Source: Kitasatospora mediocidica KCTC 9733 (GTDB lineage Bacteria > Actinomycetota > Actinomycetes > Streptomycetales > Streptomycetaceae). From it: a DNA stretch of 64,000 nt. The notes beneath the pieces were generated by a model. That model saw only the letters and a program-made list of their open reading frames with translations, was not told the DNA's origin and did not search any database. This document shows positions 17,656 through 27,091 of the stretch, one piece after another. The position numbers were made by a program, and so were the translations under genes. Position 1 is the first letter of the stretch, and every line of letters begins with the position of its first letter. The stretch is from the NCBI RefSeq assembly GCF_000744225.1, contig NZ_JQLN01000005.1, forward strand, positions 2,379,001 to 2,443,000. Direction: 5' to 3'.

Positions 17656-20124
17656 GTGGACCAGCTGACGGCGCAGGATCCGAGACGGATCGGGCCCTTC
17701 GAGGTGCTCGGACGCCTCGGCGCCGGTGGGATGGGGCTGGTGTACCTGGCGCGCTCCGCGTCCGGCCGCCGGGTGGCGATCAAGACCGTGCGCGGGGAGC
17801 TGGCCGAGGACGAGCTGTTCCGGGTCCGCTTCGCCCGCGAGATCGCGGCGGCCAAGACCGTCGGCGGCTTCTACACGGCGGCGGTGGTCGACGCCGACGC
17901 CGACGCCAGGGTGCCCTGGCTGGCCACCGCGTACGTGCCGGCGCCCTCGCTGGAGGAGCTGATCGGCGAATGCGGGCCGCTGCCGGTGGACGCCGTGCGC
18001 TGGCTGGTGGCGGGCATCGCCGAGGCGCTGCAGTCGATCCACGCGGTGGGGCTGGTCCACCGTGACCTGAAGCCGTCCAACGTGCTGGTGGTCGAGGACG
18101 GTCCGCGGGTGATCGACTTCGGCATCGCCGCCGGGGTTTCCAGCTCCCGGCTGACCATGACCAACGTCGCGGTCGGCACCCCCGCCTACATGTCGCCCGA
18201 GCAGGCCAAGGACAGCCGCAGCGTCACCGGCGCGAGCGACGTCTTCTCGCTCGGCTCGCTGCTGGTCTTCTGCGCCACCGGGCATCCGCCGTACCACGGC
18301 GGCAACCCGGTCGAGACGGTGTTCAAGCTGCTGCGCGAGCAGCCCGACCTGTCCGGGCTGCCGGTCGAGCTGGCCGACCTGGTGCACGCCTGCATGCGTC
18401 CGGCCGCCGAGCACCGGCCGACGCCCGCCCAGATCCAGGCCGAGCTGGCGCCGCACCTGTTCTCCCGCGACGACGCGGGCGAGGAGGTGGGGGAGTGGCT
18501 GCCGCCGAACGCGCTGGACCTGATCGAGCGCAAGCGCGGGCGCCGGCAGCCGGCCGCGCCGGCCAAGGTGCCGGCCGTCGTGCAGGCCCCGCCGCCGCCG
18601 ACCTCGCCGCCGGCCATCCCGTCGCCCGTGCCGGAGCCCTACCTCTCGGCGAACCCGTCGCTCGGTGTGCCCGACGCGCGCTGGGGCGGTTCACCGGCGG
18701 CCGGGCAGCGCCGGCCGGAGGCGGTCGACCCGCGGACCGGCGCGCACGGCCCGCTCGCCCGGCCGAACCGGCCGCAGCCCACGGCCGGCGGGGACGAGAG
18801 CGAGGCGGCCACGGCCAAGCTCGGCTCGGCCCGGCGCCACCGCGGCGGCCCGGCCGCTGAGGAGATCCAGCTCTCCGGGGCCTCGGTGCGGATAGGGCCC
18901 GGCCCGCAGGCGCACGGCGTCGAGCCGGCCCGGCCGCCCGGCCCGGCGCCCGCCGAGACCGACTGGGTCCGCCGCGGCGCCGTCCCGCCGCAGCCCGCGG
19001 TGCCCGTCGCGCCGCCGCAGCCGCGCTGGCGGCCCTGGCGGTTCCGGATGTCCAACGACGTCTGGGGCACCCCGCTGGTCGCCGACGGCACGCTCTTCAT
19101 CTCCAGCTTCGAGGTGCACGCCCTCGACATCGGCTCCGGCCGGCGCCGCTACAAGACCCGGGACGTGGCCTGGGCGGTCGCCGTCGACGCCGGCCGGCTG
19201 CACGCCGCCGACGGCCCGCACCTCTACACGGTCGACGTCGCGGACGGCACCGAGCGCTGGCGCACCTCGCTGGACGGCTGGGTCTACTCGCTGGACGCCG
19301 CGGACGGGGTGCTCTGCTGCGGCCTGCGCGGCGGCGGCGTCCACGTCCGCTCCAGCGCCAACGGCGCCGAGCTGTGGCGCGCCGACGACGCCCAGCAGGA
19401 CTACGAGAACCCGCAGTCCGGGCCCGCCCTGGTGGCCGGCGCGGTGCACTACTACGGCGGCGGGCGGCTGCGCTGCGTCGACCCCCGCAGCGGACGGCTG
19501 CGCTGGACGTTCCCGGTCGGCGAGGACGTCCCGTCCCGCCCGGTCGCCCGGGGCGGGGTGCTCTACGTGACGGCCGGGACCAGGGTCTACGCCCTGGACG
19601 CGGCCACCGGCGCGGAGCACTGGCGCTTCGAGGCACCGGTGGTGCTCTTCACCCCGCCCACCCTGGACGAGTCGGCCACCCCCGCCGTCTACGTCGCCGA
19701 CTACCTGGGCACCCTGTACGCCCTGGACGGTGCCTCCGGCCGGGTCCGCTGGCAGGGCCGCACCGCGAGCCGCCAGGGCGCCGAGCCGGTGGTGGTGGCG
19801 GACGGGGCCGCGCTGATCGCCAGCGGCGAGACGCTGTACGCGTTCGAGACGGCGAGCGGGCGCGAGCTGTGGCGCTACGCGGCACGCGGCGAGGTGGTCG
19901 GCGCGCCCGCGGTCGCGGACGGTCTGGTGCACCTCGGCAGCCGTGACCACTCGCTGCACACGGTGGACCTGGCCAGCGGCCGGCTGCGCTGGGAGCTGGG
20001 CACCAAGGGCGAGCTGACCGGCTCCCCGGTGGCGGTCGGTGGGCGGGTCTTCGTGAGCAGCAAGGACCGCTGCGTCTACGCGCTGGACGCCCGCTACGGC
20101 ACGGCGGTGCCGGAGCAGCGGTAG
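17656..20124 (+). CDS. Ser/Thr protein kinase with C-terminal PQQ-type beta-propeller
   Basis: An 822-residue protein. Residues about 13-275 form a Hanks-type kinase with the G-x-G-x-x-G loop (LGAGGMG), ATP lysine K43 (VAIKT), catalytic D137 in HRDLKPSN and D154 in DFG. A Pro/Ala-rich disordered linker covers about 285-455. From about 460 to the end there are repeated blades (for example VHALDIGSG, LYTVDVADG, VYALDAATG, LYALDGASG, LHTVDLASG) of a PQQ/WD40-like propeller. There is no transmembrane segment, so unlike most PknB-type receptors both sensor and kinase appear cytoplasmic. The GTG at 17656 follows GGAGGTGG. It is convergent with galE, with 4 bp between the stops. Confidence 0.92.
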   Translation: MDQLTAQDPRRIGPFEVLGRLGAGGMGLVYLARSASGRRVAIKTVRGELAEDELFRVRFAREIAAAKTVGGFYTAAVVDADADARVPWLATAYVPAPSLEELIGECGPLPVDAVRWLVAGIAEALQSIHAVGLVHRDLKPSNVLVVEDGPRVIDFGIAAGVSSSRLTMTNVAVGTPAYMSPEQAKDSRSVTGASDVFSLGSLLVFCATGHPPYHGGNPVETVFKLLREQPDLSGLPVELADLVHACMRPAAEHRPTPAQIQAELAPHLFSRDDAGEEVGEWLPPNALDLIERKRGRRQPAAPAKVPAVVQAPPPPTSPPAIPSPVPEPYLSANPSLGVPDARWGGSPAAGQRRPEAVDPRTGAHGPLARPNRPQPTAGGDESEAATAKLGSARRHRGGPAAEEIQLSGASVRIGPGPQAHGVEPARPPGPAPAETDWVRRGAVPPQPAVPVAPPQPRWRPWRFRMSNDVWGTPLVADGTLFISSFEVHALDIGSGRRRYKTRDVAWAVAVDAGRLHAADGPHLYTVDVADGTERWRTSLDGWVYSLDAADGVLCCGLRGGGVHVRSSANGAELWRADDAQQDYENPQSGPALVAGAVHYYGGGRLRCVDPRSGRLRWTFPVGEDVPSRPVARGGVLYVTAGTRVYALDAATGAEHWRFEAPVVLFTPPTLDESATPAVYVADYLGTLYALDGASGRVRWQGRTASRQGAEPVVVADGAALIASGETLYAFETASGRELWRYAARGEVVGAPAVADGLVHLGSRDHSLHTVDLASGRLRWELGTKGELTGSPVAVGGRVFVSSKDRCVYALDARYGTAVPEQR

Positions 20125-20128
20125 CCGC

Positions 20129-21115
20129 TCAGAGCCGACGGGCCTCGGGGTGGCGGGCGCACCAGCCCTCCCACGCCGAGGCCACCATCTCGGCCACCCC
20201 GTACCGGGCGCTCCAGCCCAGCTCGCGGGCGATCAGCGCGGCCGAGGCGACCACCCGGGCCGGGTCGCCGGGGCGGCGCGGGGCGATCTCGCCGGTCGCG
20301 TCGTAGCCGGTGACCCGGCTCACCACGTCCAGCATCTCCTTGACCGAGACGCCCTCGCCGCGGCCGATGTTGAGCACCAGTGAGGTCTCGCCGAGCGGGT
20401 CCCCGGCCAGTCGGCGGGTCGCGGCGACGTGCGCCGAGGCCACGTCGTCGACGTGGATGAAGTCGCGCACGCAGGTCCCGTCGGGCGTCGGGTAGTCGGC
20501 GCCGAAGATCAGCGGGGCCCGGCCGGCCGTCAGCCGCTCGAAGACCATCGGGACCAGGTTGGAGGTCCCGCCGTCCGCGAGCTCGGGGGCGGCCGCCCCC
20601 GCGACGTTGAAGTAGCGCAGCGCGACCGTCGACATCCCGTACGCCCGGCCGGTCGCGGCGACCATCCACTCGCCGGCGAGCTTGCTCTCGCCGTAGGGGT
20701 TCATCGGCGCGCAGGGGGTGGACTCGGTGACCAGGTCGACGTCCGGCATGCCGTAGACGGCGGCGGAGGAGGAGAACAGGAAGCGCCGGACGCCGCCCTC
20801 GGCGCAGGCCTCCAGCACCGTCTGCAGGCCGGTGAGGTTCTCCCGGTAGTAGTGCAGCGGGCGCTGGACCGACTCGGCGACCTGCTTCTTGCCCGCGAAG
20901 TGCAGCACGCCCTCGACCTCGTGCTCGCGGATCGCCCGGTCCACGGCGCCGCGGTCCAGGATCGAGCCCTCGACCAGGGCGACCCCGGCCGGCAGCCGGG
21001 TTCGGGCGCCACTGCTCAGGTCGTCCAGGACGGCGACCCGCTGACCGTCGTCGAGCAGCTGCCGCACTACGTGTCCGCCGATGTAGCCGGCGCCGCCCGT
21101 GATCAACCAAGTCAT
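20129..21115 (-). CDS. galE: UDP-glucose 4-epimerase
   Basis: A 328-residue short-chain dehydrogenase/reductase of the GalE type, which interconverts UDP-glucose and UDP-galactose. The NAD-binding motif GGAGYIGGH is at residues 7-15, the catalytic S/Y-x-x-x-K appears as SSAAVYG and NPYGESK, and RYFNVAGA and VRDFIHVDDVA are family landmarks. The ATG at 21115 starts exactly at the beta-1 strand MTWLITGG. It stands alone, outside a gal operon, so it may supply UDP-Gal for cell-surface polymers. Confidence 0.93.
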   Translation of the reverse strand: MTWLITGGAGYIGGHVVRQLLDDGQRVAVLDDLSSGARTRLPAGVALVEGSILDRGAVDRAIREHEVEGVLHFAGKKQVAESVQRPLHYYRENLTGLQTVLEACAEGGVRRFLFSSSAAVYGMPDVDLVTESTPCAPMNPYGESKLAGEWMVAATGRAYGMSTVALRYFNVAGAAAPELADGGTSNLVPMVFERLTAGRAPLIFGADYPTPDGTCVRDFIHVDDVASAHVAATRRLAGDPLGETSLVLNIGRGEGVSVKEMLDVVSRVTGYDATGEIAPRRPGDPARVVASAALIARELGWSARYGVAEMVASAWEGWCARHPEARRL

Positions 21116-21303
21116 GCAGGGATCGTAAGAGCCCGGGACCGACGGGCCGACTTCCGGCTTCGGCGCGCCGTTGAGCAGGAACGGGACATAACGGTGAAAT
21201 GCTGACAAAAGTCGGCCCGGCGCCCGGCTTTGGCGCGCTCCGGCGCCCCTCGGCCGCAGGAGCCAGGTGCCGTCCCACGCGTTCGGAACCGGAGGCAGCT
21301 CAG

Positions 21304-22494
21304 GTGCACCCCACCAAGGATCACAACCGCCCGTTCCCGGCCGGCCCGCGCCCCACCGGGCCGAAGGCGGACGGCGGCGCGGCCGCCGGGCCGAGCGCTC
21401 GTGGGCGTGTCGCCGGCGGACGGTTGGCGCTGACCTGTGCCGCCGCCCTGGCCGCGGCCCTGGTGGTCGGCGGATGCAGCAGCAGCAAGCCGTCGACCTC
21501 GTCCTCCTCCACGTCCTCCTCGTCCGGGTCGTCCTCCCCCGGCGCGGCGCCCTCCACGAGCGACCAGCTGCAGAACGACTACCAGCAGGTGATCGGCAAC
21601 GTGCTGCCGTCGGTGGTGCAGATCACCACGGCCTCCGGGCTGGGTTCGGGCATCGTCTACGACGACAAGGGCGACATCGTCACCAACGCGCACGTGGTCG
21701 GCACCGCGACCACCTTCGACGTCACCCTCGCCAACAGCACCACCACGCTGCCCGCCACCCTGGTCGGCAGCTACCCCGACTCCGACCTCGCGGTCGTCAA
21801 GCTCAGCAACCCGCCCAGCGGGCTGCGGCCCGCCGTCTTCGCGGACAGCGGCAAGGTGGAGGTCGGGCAGATCACCCTGGCGATGGGCAGCCCGCTCGGC
21901 CTCTCCAGCAGCGTGACCGAGGGCATCGTGTCGGCCACCGGCCGGACGGTCTCCGAGCCCAGCGGCGGCGGCTCGCCCGGCGCCACCATCGGCAACATGG
22001 TGCAGACCTCGGCGGCGATCAACCCGGGCAACAGCGGCGGCGCGCTGGTCAACCTCTCCAGCCAGGTGATCGGGATCAACACGCTGGCCGCCGTCGACCA
22101 GGAGACCAACGGCAGCGCGGCCCCCGGGATCGGCTTCGCGATCCCGAGCGCCACCATCACCAACATCGCCGACCAGCTGATCAAGAGCGGCACCGTCACC
22201 AACTCGGGCCGGGCCGCCCTGGGCATCACGGCGCGGACCTACTTCGACAGCAACTTCAAGCCGTCCGGCGCGGTGATCGTCAGCGTCACGGCGGGTGGAC
22301 CGGCCGCCTCCGCCGGGCTGCAGTCCGGCGACGTGATCACCCAGCTCGGCAGCACCCAGATCACCACGCTGAGCTCGCTGACCACGGCGCTGGCCTCGCT
22401 CACCCCCGGCTCCAAGGTGACCGTCACCTACCAGCGCGCCGGCCAGACTAAGACCGCCGACGTCACGCTGGGAACGTTGAGCGCCACCTCCTGA
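21304..22494 (+). CDS. HtrA/DegP-like serine protease, predicted lipoprotein (S1C)
   Basis: A 396-residue trypsin-like protease with a C-terminal PDZ domain. After a polar N-terminus (1-40), a hydrophobic segment (41-57) ends in VVGGC58, a lipobox-like site; a Ser-rich linker follows. The catalytic triad is His130 (TNAHVVG), Asp161 (YPDSDLAVV) and Ser244 (NPGNSGGAL). The PDZ domain covers about 305-390 (GLQSGDVITQLGSTQI). The GTG at 21304 is chosen because GGAGG lies 8 nt upstream; an ATG at 21199 has no such site. The role is extracytoplasmic protein quality control or signalling. Ends 97 bp from the convergent histidine kinase gene, with a terminator between. Confidence 0.92.
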   Translation: MHPTKDHNRPFPAGPRPTGPKADGGAAAGPSARGRVAGGRLALTCAAALAAALVVGGCSSSKPSTSSSSTSSSSGSSSPGAAPSTSDQLQNDYQQVIGNVLPSVVQITTASGLGSGIVYDDKGDIVTNAHVVGTATTFDVTLANSTTTLPATLVGSYPDSDLAVVKLSNPPSGLRPAVFADSGKVEVGQITLAMGSPLGLSSSVTEGIVSATGRTVSEPSGGGSPGATIGNMVQTSAAINPGNSGGALVNLSSQVIGINTLAAVDQETNGSAAPGIGFAIPSATITNIADQLIKSGTVTNSGRAALGITARTYFDSNFKPSGAVIVSVTAGGPAASAGLQSGDVITQLGSTQITTLSSLTTALASLTPGSKVTVTYQRAGQTKTADVTLGTLSATS

Positions 22495-22518
22495 CGGCAG
22501 GTCCGTCCCCCGTTGCCG

Positions 22519-22560
22519 ACCCGGCGGCGGTGCACCGCGCAAGGGTCGCCGCCGCCGGGT
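22519..22560. terminator. Bidirectional terminator between htrA-like and kinase genes
   Basis: A 12-bp perfect stem (arms 22519-22530 and 22549-22560) with an 18-nt loop between two convergent genes. Confidence 0.7.
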
Positions 22561-22591
22561 CTGCCACCACCGCCCGCTTGCCCCCCGGGGG

Positions 22592-23818
22592 TCAGCGGGC
22601 GGTTCGCGCGGTGCGGGTGTGCCAGGGCAGTTCGACGGTCACCGTGGTCGGGCCGCCCTCGGGGCTCTCGACCAGGAAGACCCCGTCCACCGCGCGGACC
22701 CGCTCGGCGAGGCCGGCCAGCCCGCCGCCGGGCCGGAAACCGCCGTCCGGGGCCACCGCCCCGCCCCGCCCGTCGTCCGTCACCTGGATCATCAGCCGAT
22801 CGGCGGAGCGCCAGGCGTCCACGGTGGCGCTGCGGGCCGCCGCGTGCTTCGACGTGTTGGTGAGCAGCTCGCTGACCGTGAAGTAGGCGATGCCCTCGAC
22901 GGCGGAGTCCGGCCGCTCGACCTGGCCGTCCGGGCCGGCGAGGTCCACATGGACCTTCACGCCGCCCGGGACGGTGCAGCGCGCCGCCACGGCGGAGAGC
23001 GCCGCGTCCAGCCCGCGGTCCGTCAGCACGGCCGGGTGGATGCCCCGGGCCAGGTCGCGCAGCTCCTGCAGGGCCAGCTTCACCTCGCCGTGCGCGGCCC
23101 CGACCATTTTGGCGGCGGCCTGCTGGTCCGCCGTCATCTCGGTCTCCAGCAGCTTCTCCTTGGCCAGGCCCAGGTCCATGGCCAGGGCGACCAGCCGGGC
23201 CTGCGCGCCGTCGTGCAGATCGCGCTCGATCCGGCGCAGGTCCGCGGCTGCGGTGTCGACCACCGCGCCGCGGTCGTCCTCCAGCTCGCGCACCCGCTCG
23301 GTCAGCGAGTCCGGGCAGAGCAGCAGCTCCACCACCAGCCGGTTGCCGACCCCCAGGTAGCGCGCCACCCACGGGAGCAGCGGCCAGCCGACGATCAGGA
23401 AGACCAGCGTCACGGTGAAGCTGATGATGCCCCAGGGCAGCATCAGCAGCGAGAAGAGCGCCGAGCGCCAGCTGAGCCCGTCGGTCAGTGAGGCGATCAC
23501 CCAGGCGACGACCCCCGGCTTGGCCGGCCGCAGCGGCTCGGGCTCGGCCACCTCGGCGCCCAGCGAGCGCCGGGCGCGGAGCCGGGCCAGCACGCCGAGC
23601 CGGCGCCCGCCGGCCAGCCCGGCGGCGGCCAGCGGCAGCCCGATCACCGTCACGGAGAGGGCCGCGCCCACGGACAGGGTGACCACGGTGTAGACGAACG
23701 AGGCGATGCCGACCGGCAGGTTCACCAGCAGGTGCCGCACCTCGCGCCACATCTGCGCGCCGTACAGCGGCCTGCGGTCGCCGCGCTGGTCGCGGAGCTG
23801 GTCGCGGGGGTCCTTCAT
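22592..23818 (-). CDS. Sensor histidine kinase (HisKA_3/NarX type), orphan
   Basis: A 408-residue membrane sensor kinase. The N-terminal half has two pairs of hydrophobic helices (about 29-72 and 105-150), a layout seen in actinobacterial sensor-domain kinases. The phosphoacceptor His202 sits in ERDLHDGAQARL, typical of kinases that pair with NarL/LuxR-type regulators. The ATP-binding domain has the N box (ELLTNTSKHA) and G box (DDGRGG, GGGLAGLAERV). No response regulator gene is adjacent, which is unusual for this class. It is divergent from the nuo cluster across a 348-bp spacer. Confidence 0.88.
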   Translation of the reverse strand: MKDPRDQLRDQRGDRRPLYGAQMWREVRHLLVNLPVGIASFVYTVVTLSVGAALSVTVIGLPLAAAGLAGGRRLGVLARLRARRSLGAEVAEPEPLRPAKPGVVAWVIASLTDGLSWRSALFSLLMLPWGIISFTVTLVFLIVGWPLLPWVARYLGVGNRLVVELLLCPDSLTERVRELEDDRGAVVDTAAADLRRIERDLHDGAQARLVALAMDLGLAKEKLLETEMTADQQAAAKMVGAAHGEVKLALQELRDLARGIHPAVLTDRGLDAALSAVAARCTVPGGVKVHVDLAGPDGQVERPDSAVEGIAYFTVSELLTNTSKHAAARSATVDAWRSADRLMIQVTDDGRGGAVAPDGGFRPGGGLAGLAERVRAVDGVFLVESPEGGPTTVTVELPWHTRTARTAR

Positions 23819-24166
23819 CGGCTGCGGTCCGTCCTGGTCGCTGGGGAGGCTGGGGAGGTGGGTGAGGTTGGGAAAATTGGGGAAGCCGGGGCGTTCGGGA
23901 CGTCCTGCGGCTGGGTACGCAGTACCGGGGTTGCCCGGGGTGACAGCTTGGCCTGCCAGGGGGGTCGTGCGCACGGGGGTTGGGACCCCTTTTCCGAGGG
24001 GGGATAACCCCACCTGGGGAGGGGCGCCGATACGACCCGGAACGCGGCGGGTGTCCACCAGGTGTCTTGCAGTCCGGGCACCGTGCCGGAGTGATCCGGC
24101 CGGGGACTTAGACTCACGCCGTAGCGAGGTTATGGAAGTGTAAAGACGCGATCTGGAGGCGAAAGC
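23819..24166. promoter_or_regulatory. Divergent control region of the kinase and nuo cluster, with G-run cluster
   Basis: This 348-bp spacer holds both promoters. At 23843-23891 the plus strand carries six runs of three or four G separated by 4-7 nt, a pattern able to form a G-quadruplex. Further on (about 23973-24014) there are several GGGG/CCCC dyads. No Rex-type operator (TGTGAAC-N-TTCACA) was seen. No gene is supported here. Confidence 0.5.
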
Positions 24167-24583
24167 ATGGAGGGGCCCTTGGCCGCCGCCCTCGCGGCCG
24201 ATCCTGCGGTGGGCGGTGGTTACTTCGACGCGTATGCGGCGGTGGGCCTGCTCGCGGTGGTCGGCGTGCTCTTCGTCATGGTGGCCTTCACGGCCAACCG
24301 GCTGCTGCGCCCGGCGATCTGGTCGCCGGAGAAGCTGCTGACCTACGAGTGCGGCGTGGACCCGGTCGGTGAGGGCTGGGCGCACACCCAGGTCCGCTAC
24401 TACGTCTACGCCTTCCTCTATGTGATCTTCGCGGTCGACGCGATCTACCTGTTCCCCTGGGCGACCGTGTTCGCCAGTGCGGGATACGGCATGGGAACCC
24501 TGGTGGAGATGTTCATCTTCCTCGGCTTCCTCGCGGTCGGGCTGCTCTACGCCTGGAAGAAGGGCGTTCTGGAATGGACGTGA
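24167..24583 (+). CDS. nuoA: NADH-quinone oxidoreductase subunit A
   Basis: A 138-residue, three-TM membrane subunit at the junction of the peripheral and membrane arms of complex I. The conserved cytoplasmic loop with Y-E-C-G ([16 protein letters not shown]) and the [22 protein letters not shown] segment are present. First gene of a tightly packed cluster of ten nuo genes. Its stop overlaps the nuoB start by 10 bp. It belongs to the partial set lacking nuoDEFG. Confidence 0.94.
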   Translation: MEGPLAAALAADPAVGGGYFDAYAAVGLLAVVGVLFVMVAFTANRLLRPAIWSPEKLLTYECGVDPVGEGWAHTQVRYYVYAFLYVIFAVDAIYLFPWATVFASAGYGMGTLVEMFIFLGFLAVGLLYAWKKGVLEWT

Positions 24584-25200
24584 CCCACGCACACGGCTCC
24601 GGCGGACCGATCCCGCTCGGCATGCCCGACGCCTCCCAGCCGGGGGCCGGCGCGCTCGCGGAGCGCCGGATCGGACCGCTGGCCCGGCTCGCGCCGGACC
24701 CGGTCAAGGTGGTGCTGAACTGGGGCCGCCGTTACAGCCTCTGGTGCTTCAACTTCGGCCTGGCCTGCTGCGCGATCGAGTTCATCGCCGCCTCGATGGC
24801 CAAGCACGACTTCATCCGGATGGGAGTGATCCCGTTCGCGCCCGGACCGCGCCAGGCCGATCTGATGATCGTCTCGGGCACGGTGACGGACAAGATGGCC
24901 CCGGCCGTCAAGCGGCTCTACGAGCAGATGCCGGAGCCGAAGTACGTCATCTCCTTCGGCGCCTGCTCCAACTCGGGCGGGCCGTACTGGGACTCGTACT
25001 CGGTGACCAAGGGCGTCGACCAGATCATCCCGGTCGACGTCTACGTGCCCGGTTGCCCGCCGCGGCCGGAGGCGTTGCTCCAGGGCATCCTCAAGCTCCA
25101 GGAGAAGATCGCCGCCGAGTCGCTGCCCGAGCGCTACGCGGGTCCGTCGGCCGGCGCCCTGCGGCGCCCGCTCGTGCCGGGGCCCGGGGGTGCGCAGTGA
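24574..25200 (+). CDS. nuoB: NADH-quinone oxidoreductase subunit B
   Basis: A 208-residue subunit that carries the N2 iron-sulfur cluster at the quinone site. All four cysteine positions are visible: the tandem CC of [10 protein letters not shown] in GACSNSGG and C in [11 protein letters not shown]. The start overlaps nuoA by 10 bp; the end shares GTGA with nuoC. An intact N2 site argues that the product is functional even though its usual partner NuoD is absent from the cluster. Confidence 0.94.
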   Translation: MDVTHAHGSGGPIPLGMPDASQPGAGALAERRIGPLARLAPDPVKVVLNWGRRYSLWCFNFGLACCAIEFIAASMAKHDFIRMGVIPFAPGPRQADLMIVSGTVTDKMAPAVKRLYEQMPEPKYVISFGACSNSGGPYWDSYSVTKGVDQIIPVDVYVPGCPPRPEALLQGILKLQEKIAAESLPERYAGPSAGALRRPLVPGPGGAQ

Positions 25201-26132
25201 GCACCGTCGAGCAGACCGCGGCCGCGATCGGTCCCTGGGCCACGGCCGCCGAGGCGTACCAGCTGGTGACGGTCGATGTGCCGGCCGAGCACTGGATCGA
25301 GGCGCTGACCGCTGCCCGGGACACCCTCGGCCTGGCCTACTTCGACTGGTTGAGCGCGGTGGACGAGCTCGGCGAGGGCTTCTCGGTCTGCGCGCACCTG
25401 GCGGCCGCCGGTGACGGCGGCGCGGTGCGACACCTGCTGCTGCGCACCCGGGTGCCGCGCGAGGGCGCCTCGCTGCCGACGGCCGCGGACGTGTACGCGG
25501 GCGCGGGCTGGCACGAGCGGGAGACCCACGAGATGTTCGGGATCGGCTTCGAGGGCCACCCGCACCTGGTGACGCTGCTGCTGCCGGACGGCTTCGAGGG
25601 CCACCCGCTGCGCAAGGAGTTCGTGCTGGCGGCGCGGGTGGCCAAGGCCTGGCCGGGCGCCAAGGAGCCGGGCGAGAGCGATCACGGGGACGGCCCGGCG
25701 CGGCGCAAGATGCAGCCGCCCGGGGTGCCGGACCCGAACGAGTGGGGCCCGCTGAAGGGCACGCTGCCGCCGGTCGCCGAACGTCCGGCGCGCGGTGCGC
25801 GGGCGGCCCGCCCGGGGGCCGCTCCGGCGGCTGCCGCCGAGGGCGCGCCCGCGGTGCGGGCGGACCGGCCGCGGCGGACCCGCAGCATCACCGAGGGGTC
25901 GACGAGCCAGGCCGCCGAGGCCGCTCCGGTCGCTCCGGTCGCTCCGGTCGCTCCGGTCGCTCCGGCTTCTCCGGGCTCTCCGGCCGAAACCCCGCCCGCC
26001 GCGCCCGCCTCGGACGCTCCCTGGCACTCCCCGGTGCCCGCGCGGGCGGAGCCGGAGCCGAAGGCGGCACCCGAGGACAGCCCCGCAGAGACCCCCCAGG
26101 AAACACCGGCCCAGGACGGAGACAGCGCGTGA
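25197..26132 (+). CDS. nuoC: NADH-quinone oxidoreductase subunit C with long low-complexity tail
   Basis: A 311-residue protein. Residues about 10-150 are a normal NuoC (30 kDa) domain with the [10 protein letters not shown] and GHPLRKEF signatures. The remaining 150 residues are a Pro/Ala-rich, probably disordered tail with no NuoD motif, so this is not a NuoCD fusion. Inside the tail, four exact 9-bp units (gctccggtc, 25923-25958) encode APV repeats. GTGA overlaps link it to nuoB and nuoH. Confidence 0.9.
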   Translation: MSTVEQTAAAIGPWATAAEAYQLVTVDVPAEHWIEALTAARDTLGLAYFDWLSAVDELGEGFSVCAHLAAAGDGGAVRHLLLRTRVPREGASLPTAADVYAGAGWHERETHEMFGIGFEGHPHLVTLLLPDGFEGHPLRKEFVLAARVAKAWPGAKEPGESDHGDGPARRKMQPPGVPDPNEWGPLKGTLPPVAERPARGARAARPGAAPAAAAEGAPAVRADRPRRTRSITEGSTSQAAEAAPVAPVAPVAPVAPASPGSPAETPPAAPASDAPWHSPVPARAEPEPKAAPEDSPAETPQETPAQDGDSA

Positions 26133-27091
26133 ACCTGCTCGACACGCTGCTGCGCTGCGTCGCCGCCCTGGTCGTCTTCCTCACCTTCCCGCTGATCATC
26201 GGTCAGACCGAGCACAAGGTCATGGCCCATATGCAGGGCCGGCTCGGTCCGATGTACGCGGGCGGGTTCCACGGCTGGGCGCAGCTGGTCGCCGACGGCG
26301 TGAAGTTCGCGCAGAAGGAGGACATCGTCCCGGCCGGTGCCGACCGGCGGATCTTCCAGCTGGCCCCGGCCGTCTCGCTGCTGCCGTACCTCTTCGTGCT
26401 GCTGGTCGTCCCGGTGGGCCCGCACGGGTTCGTCGGGCAGGCGGTCGACGCCGGGATCTTCTTCGTCCTCGCCGTGATGGGCGTCGGCGTGATCGGCAAG
26501 CTGATGGCCGGCTGGGCCTCGGCGAACAAGTTCTCGCTGCTCGGCGGTCTGCGGACAGCCGCCCAGCTGATGTCCTACGAGCTGCCGATGGTGCTCGCCG
26601 CCGCCTCCGCGGCGATGGCGGCCGGCACGCTCTCGCTGACCGGCATCGTGGAGGCGTTCCACTGGTGGTGGCTGCCGTGGCAGGCGATCGGCGCGTTCGT
26701 CTTCTTCACGGCCGGTCTGGCCGAGTTGCAGCGCCCGCCGTTCGACATGCCGGTGGCCGACTCCGAGATCATCTTCGGCGCGTACACCGAGTACACCGGC
26801 CTGCGCTTCGCGTTCTTCCTGCTCTCCGAGTACGCGGGCATTCTGGTCGTCTGCGCGCTGACCACGGTGCTCTTCCTCGGTGGGTGGCACGGCCCGCTCC
26901 CCGACAGCCTCGGCTGGCTCTGGACCATCCTGAAGACCTTCGCGCTGGCCTTCGTGGTGATCTGGCTGCGGGTCACCTACCCCCGTCTGCGCGAGGACCA
27001 GCTGATGCGTTTCGCCTGGACCGTCCTGGTCCCGCTCGCGCTCGTCCAGCTCGCCCTGACCGGCATCATCAAGGTGGCGATCTCCCAGTGA
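26129..27091 (+). CDS. nuoH: NADH-quinone oxidoreductase subunit H
   Basis: A 320-residue, eight-TM subunit next to the quinone chamber. Family signatures present include ERK-like region [15 protein letters not shown], the loop [11 protein letters not shown], the SYELPMVL segment and the quinone-loop motif [15 protein letters not shown] with its acidic residues. The GTG start overlaps the nuoC stop (GTGA). In a complete operon nuoD to nuoG would come between nuoC and nuoH; here they are missing. Confidence 0.95.
   Translation: MNLLDTLLRCVAALVVFLTFPLIIGQTEHKVMAHMQGRLGPMYAGGFHGWAQLVADGVKFAQKEDIVPAGADRRIFQLAPAVSLLPYLFVLLVVPVGPHGFVGQAVDAGIFFVLAVMGVGVIGKLMAGWASANKFSLLGGLRTAAQLMSYELPMVLAAASAAMAAGTLSLTGIVEAFHWWWLPWQAIGAFVFFTAGLAELQRPPFDMPVADSEIIFGAYTEYTGLRFAFFLLSEYAGILVVCALTTVLFLGGWHGPLPDSLGWLWTILKTFALAFVVIWLRVTYPRLREDQLMRFAWTVLVPLALVQLALTGIIKVAISQ

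Noticed and set aside
23819-24166. Rex redox operator before the nuo cluster
   Set aside because: No TGTGAAC-N-TTCACA-like sequence was found in the spacer.
25197-26132. NuoCD fusion
   Set aside because: The C-terminal half is Pro/Ala-rich low complexity without any NuoD motif.
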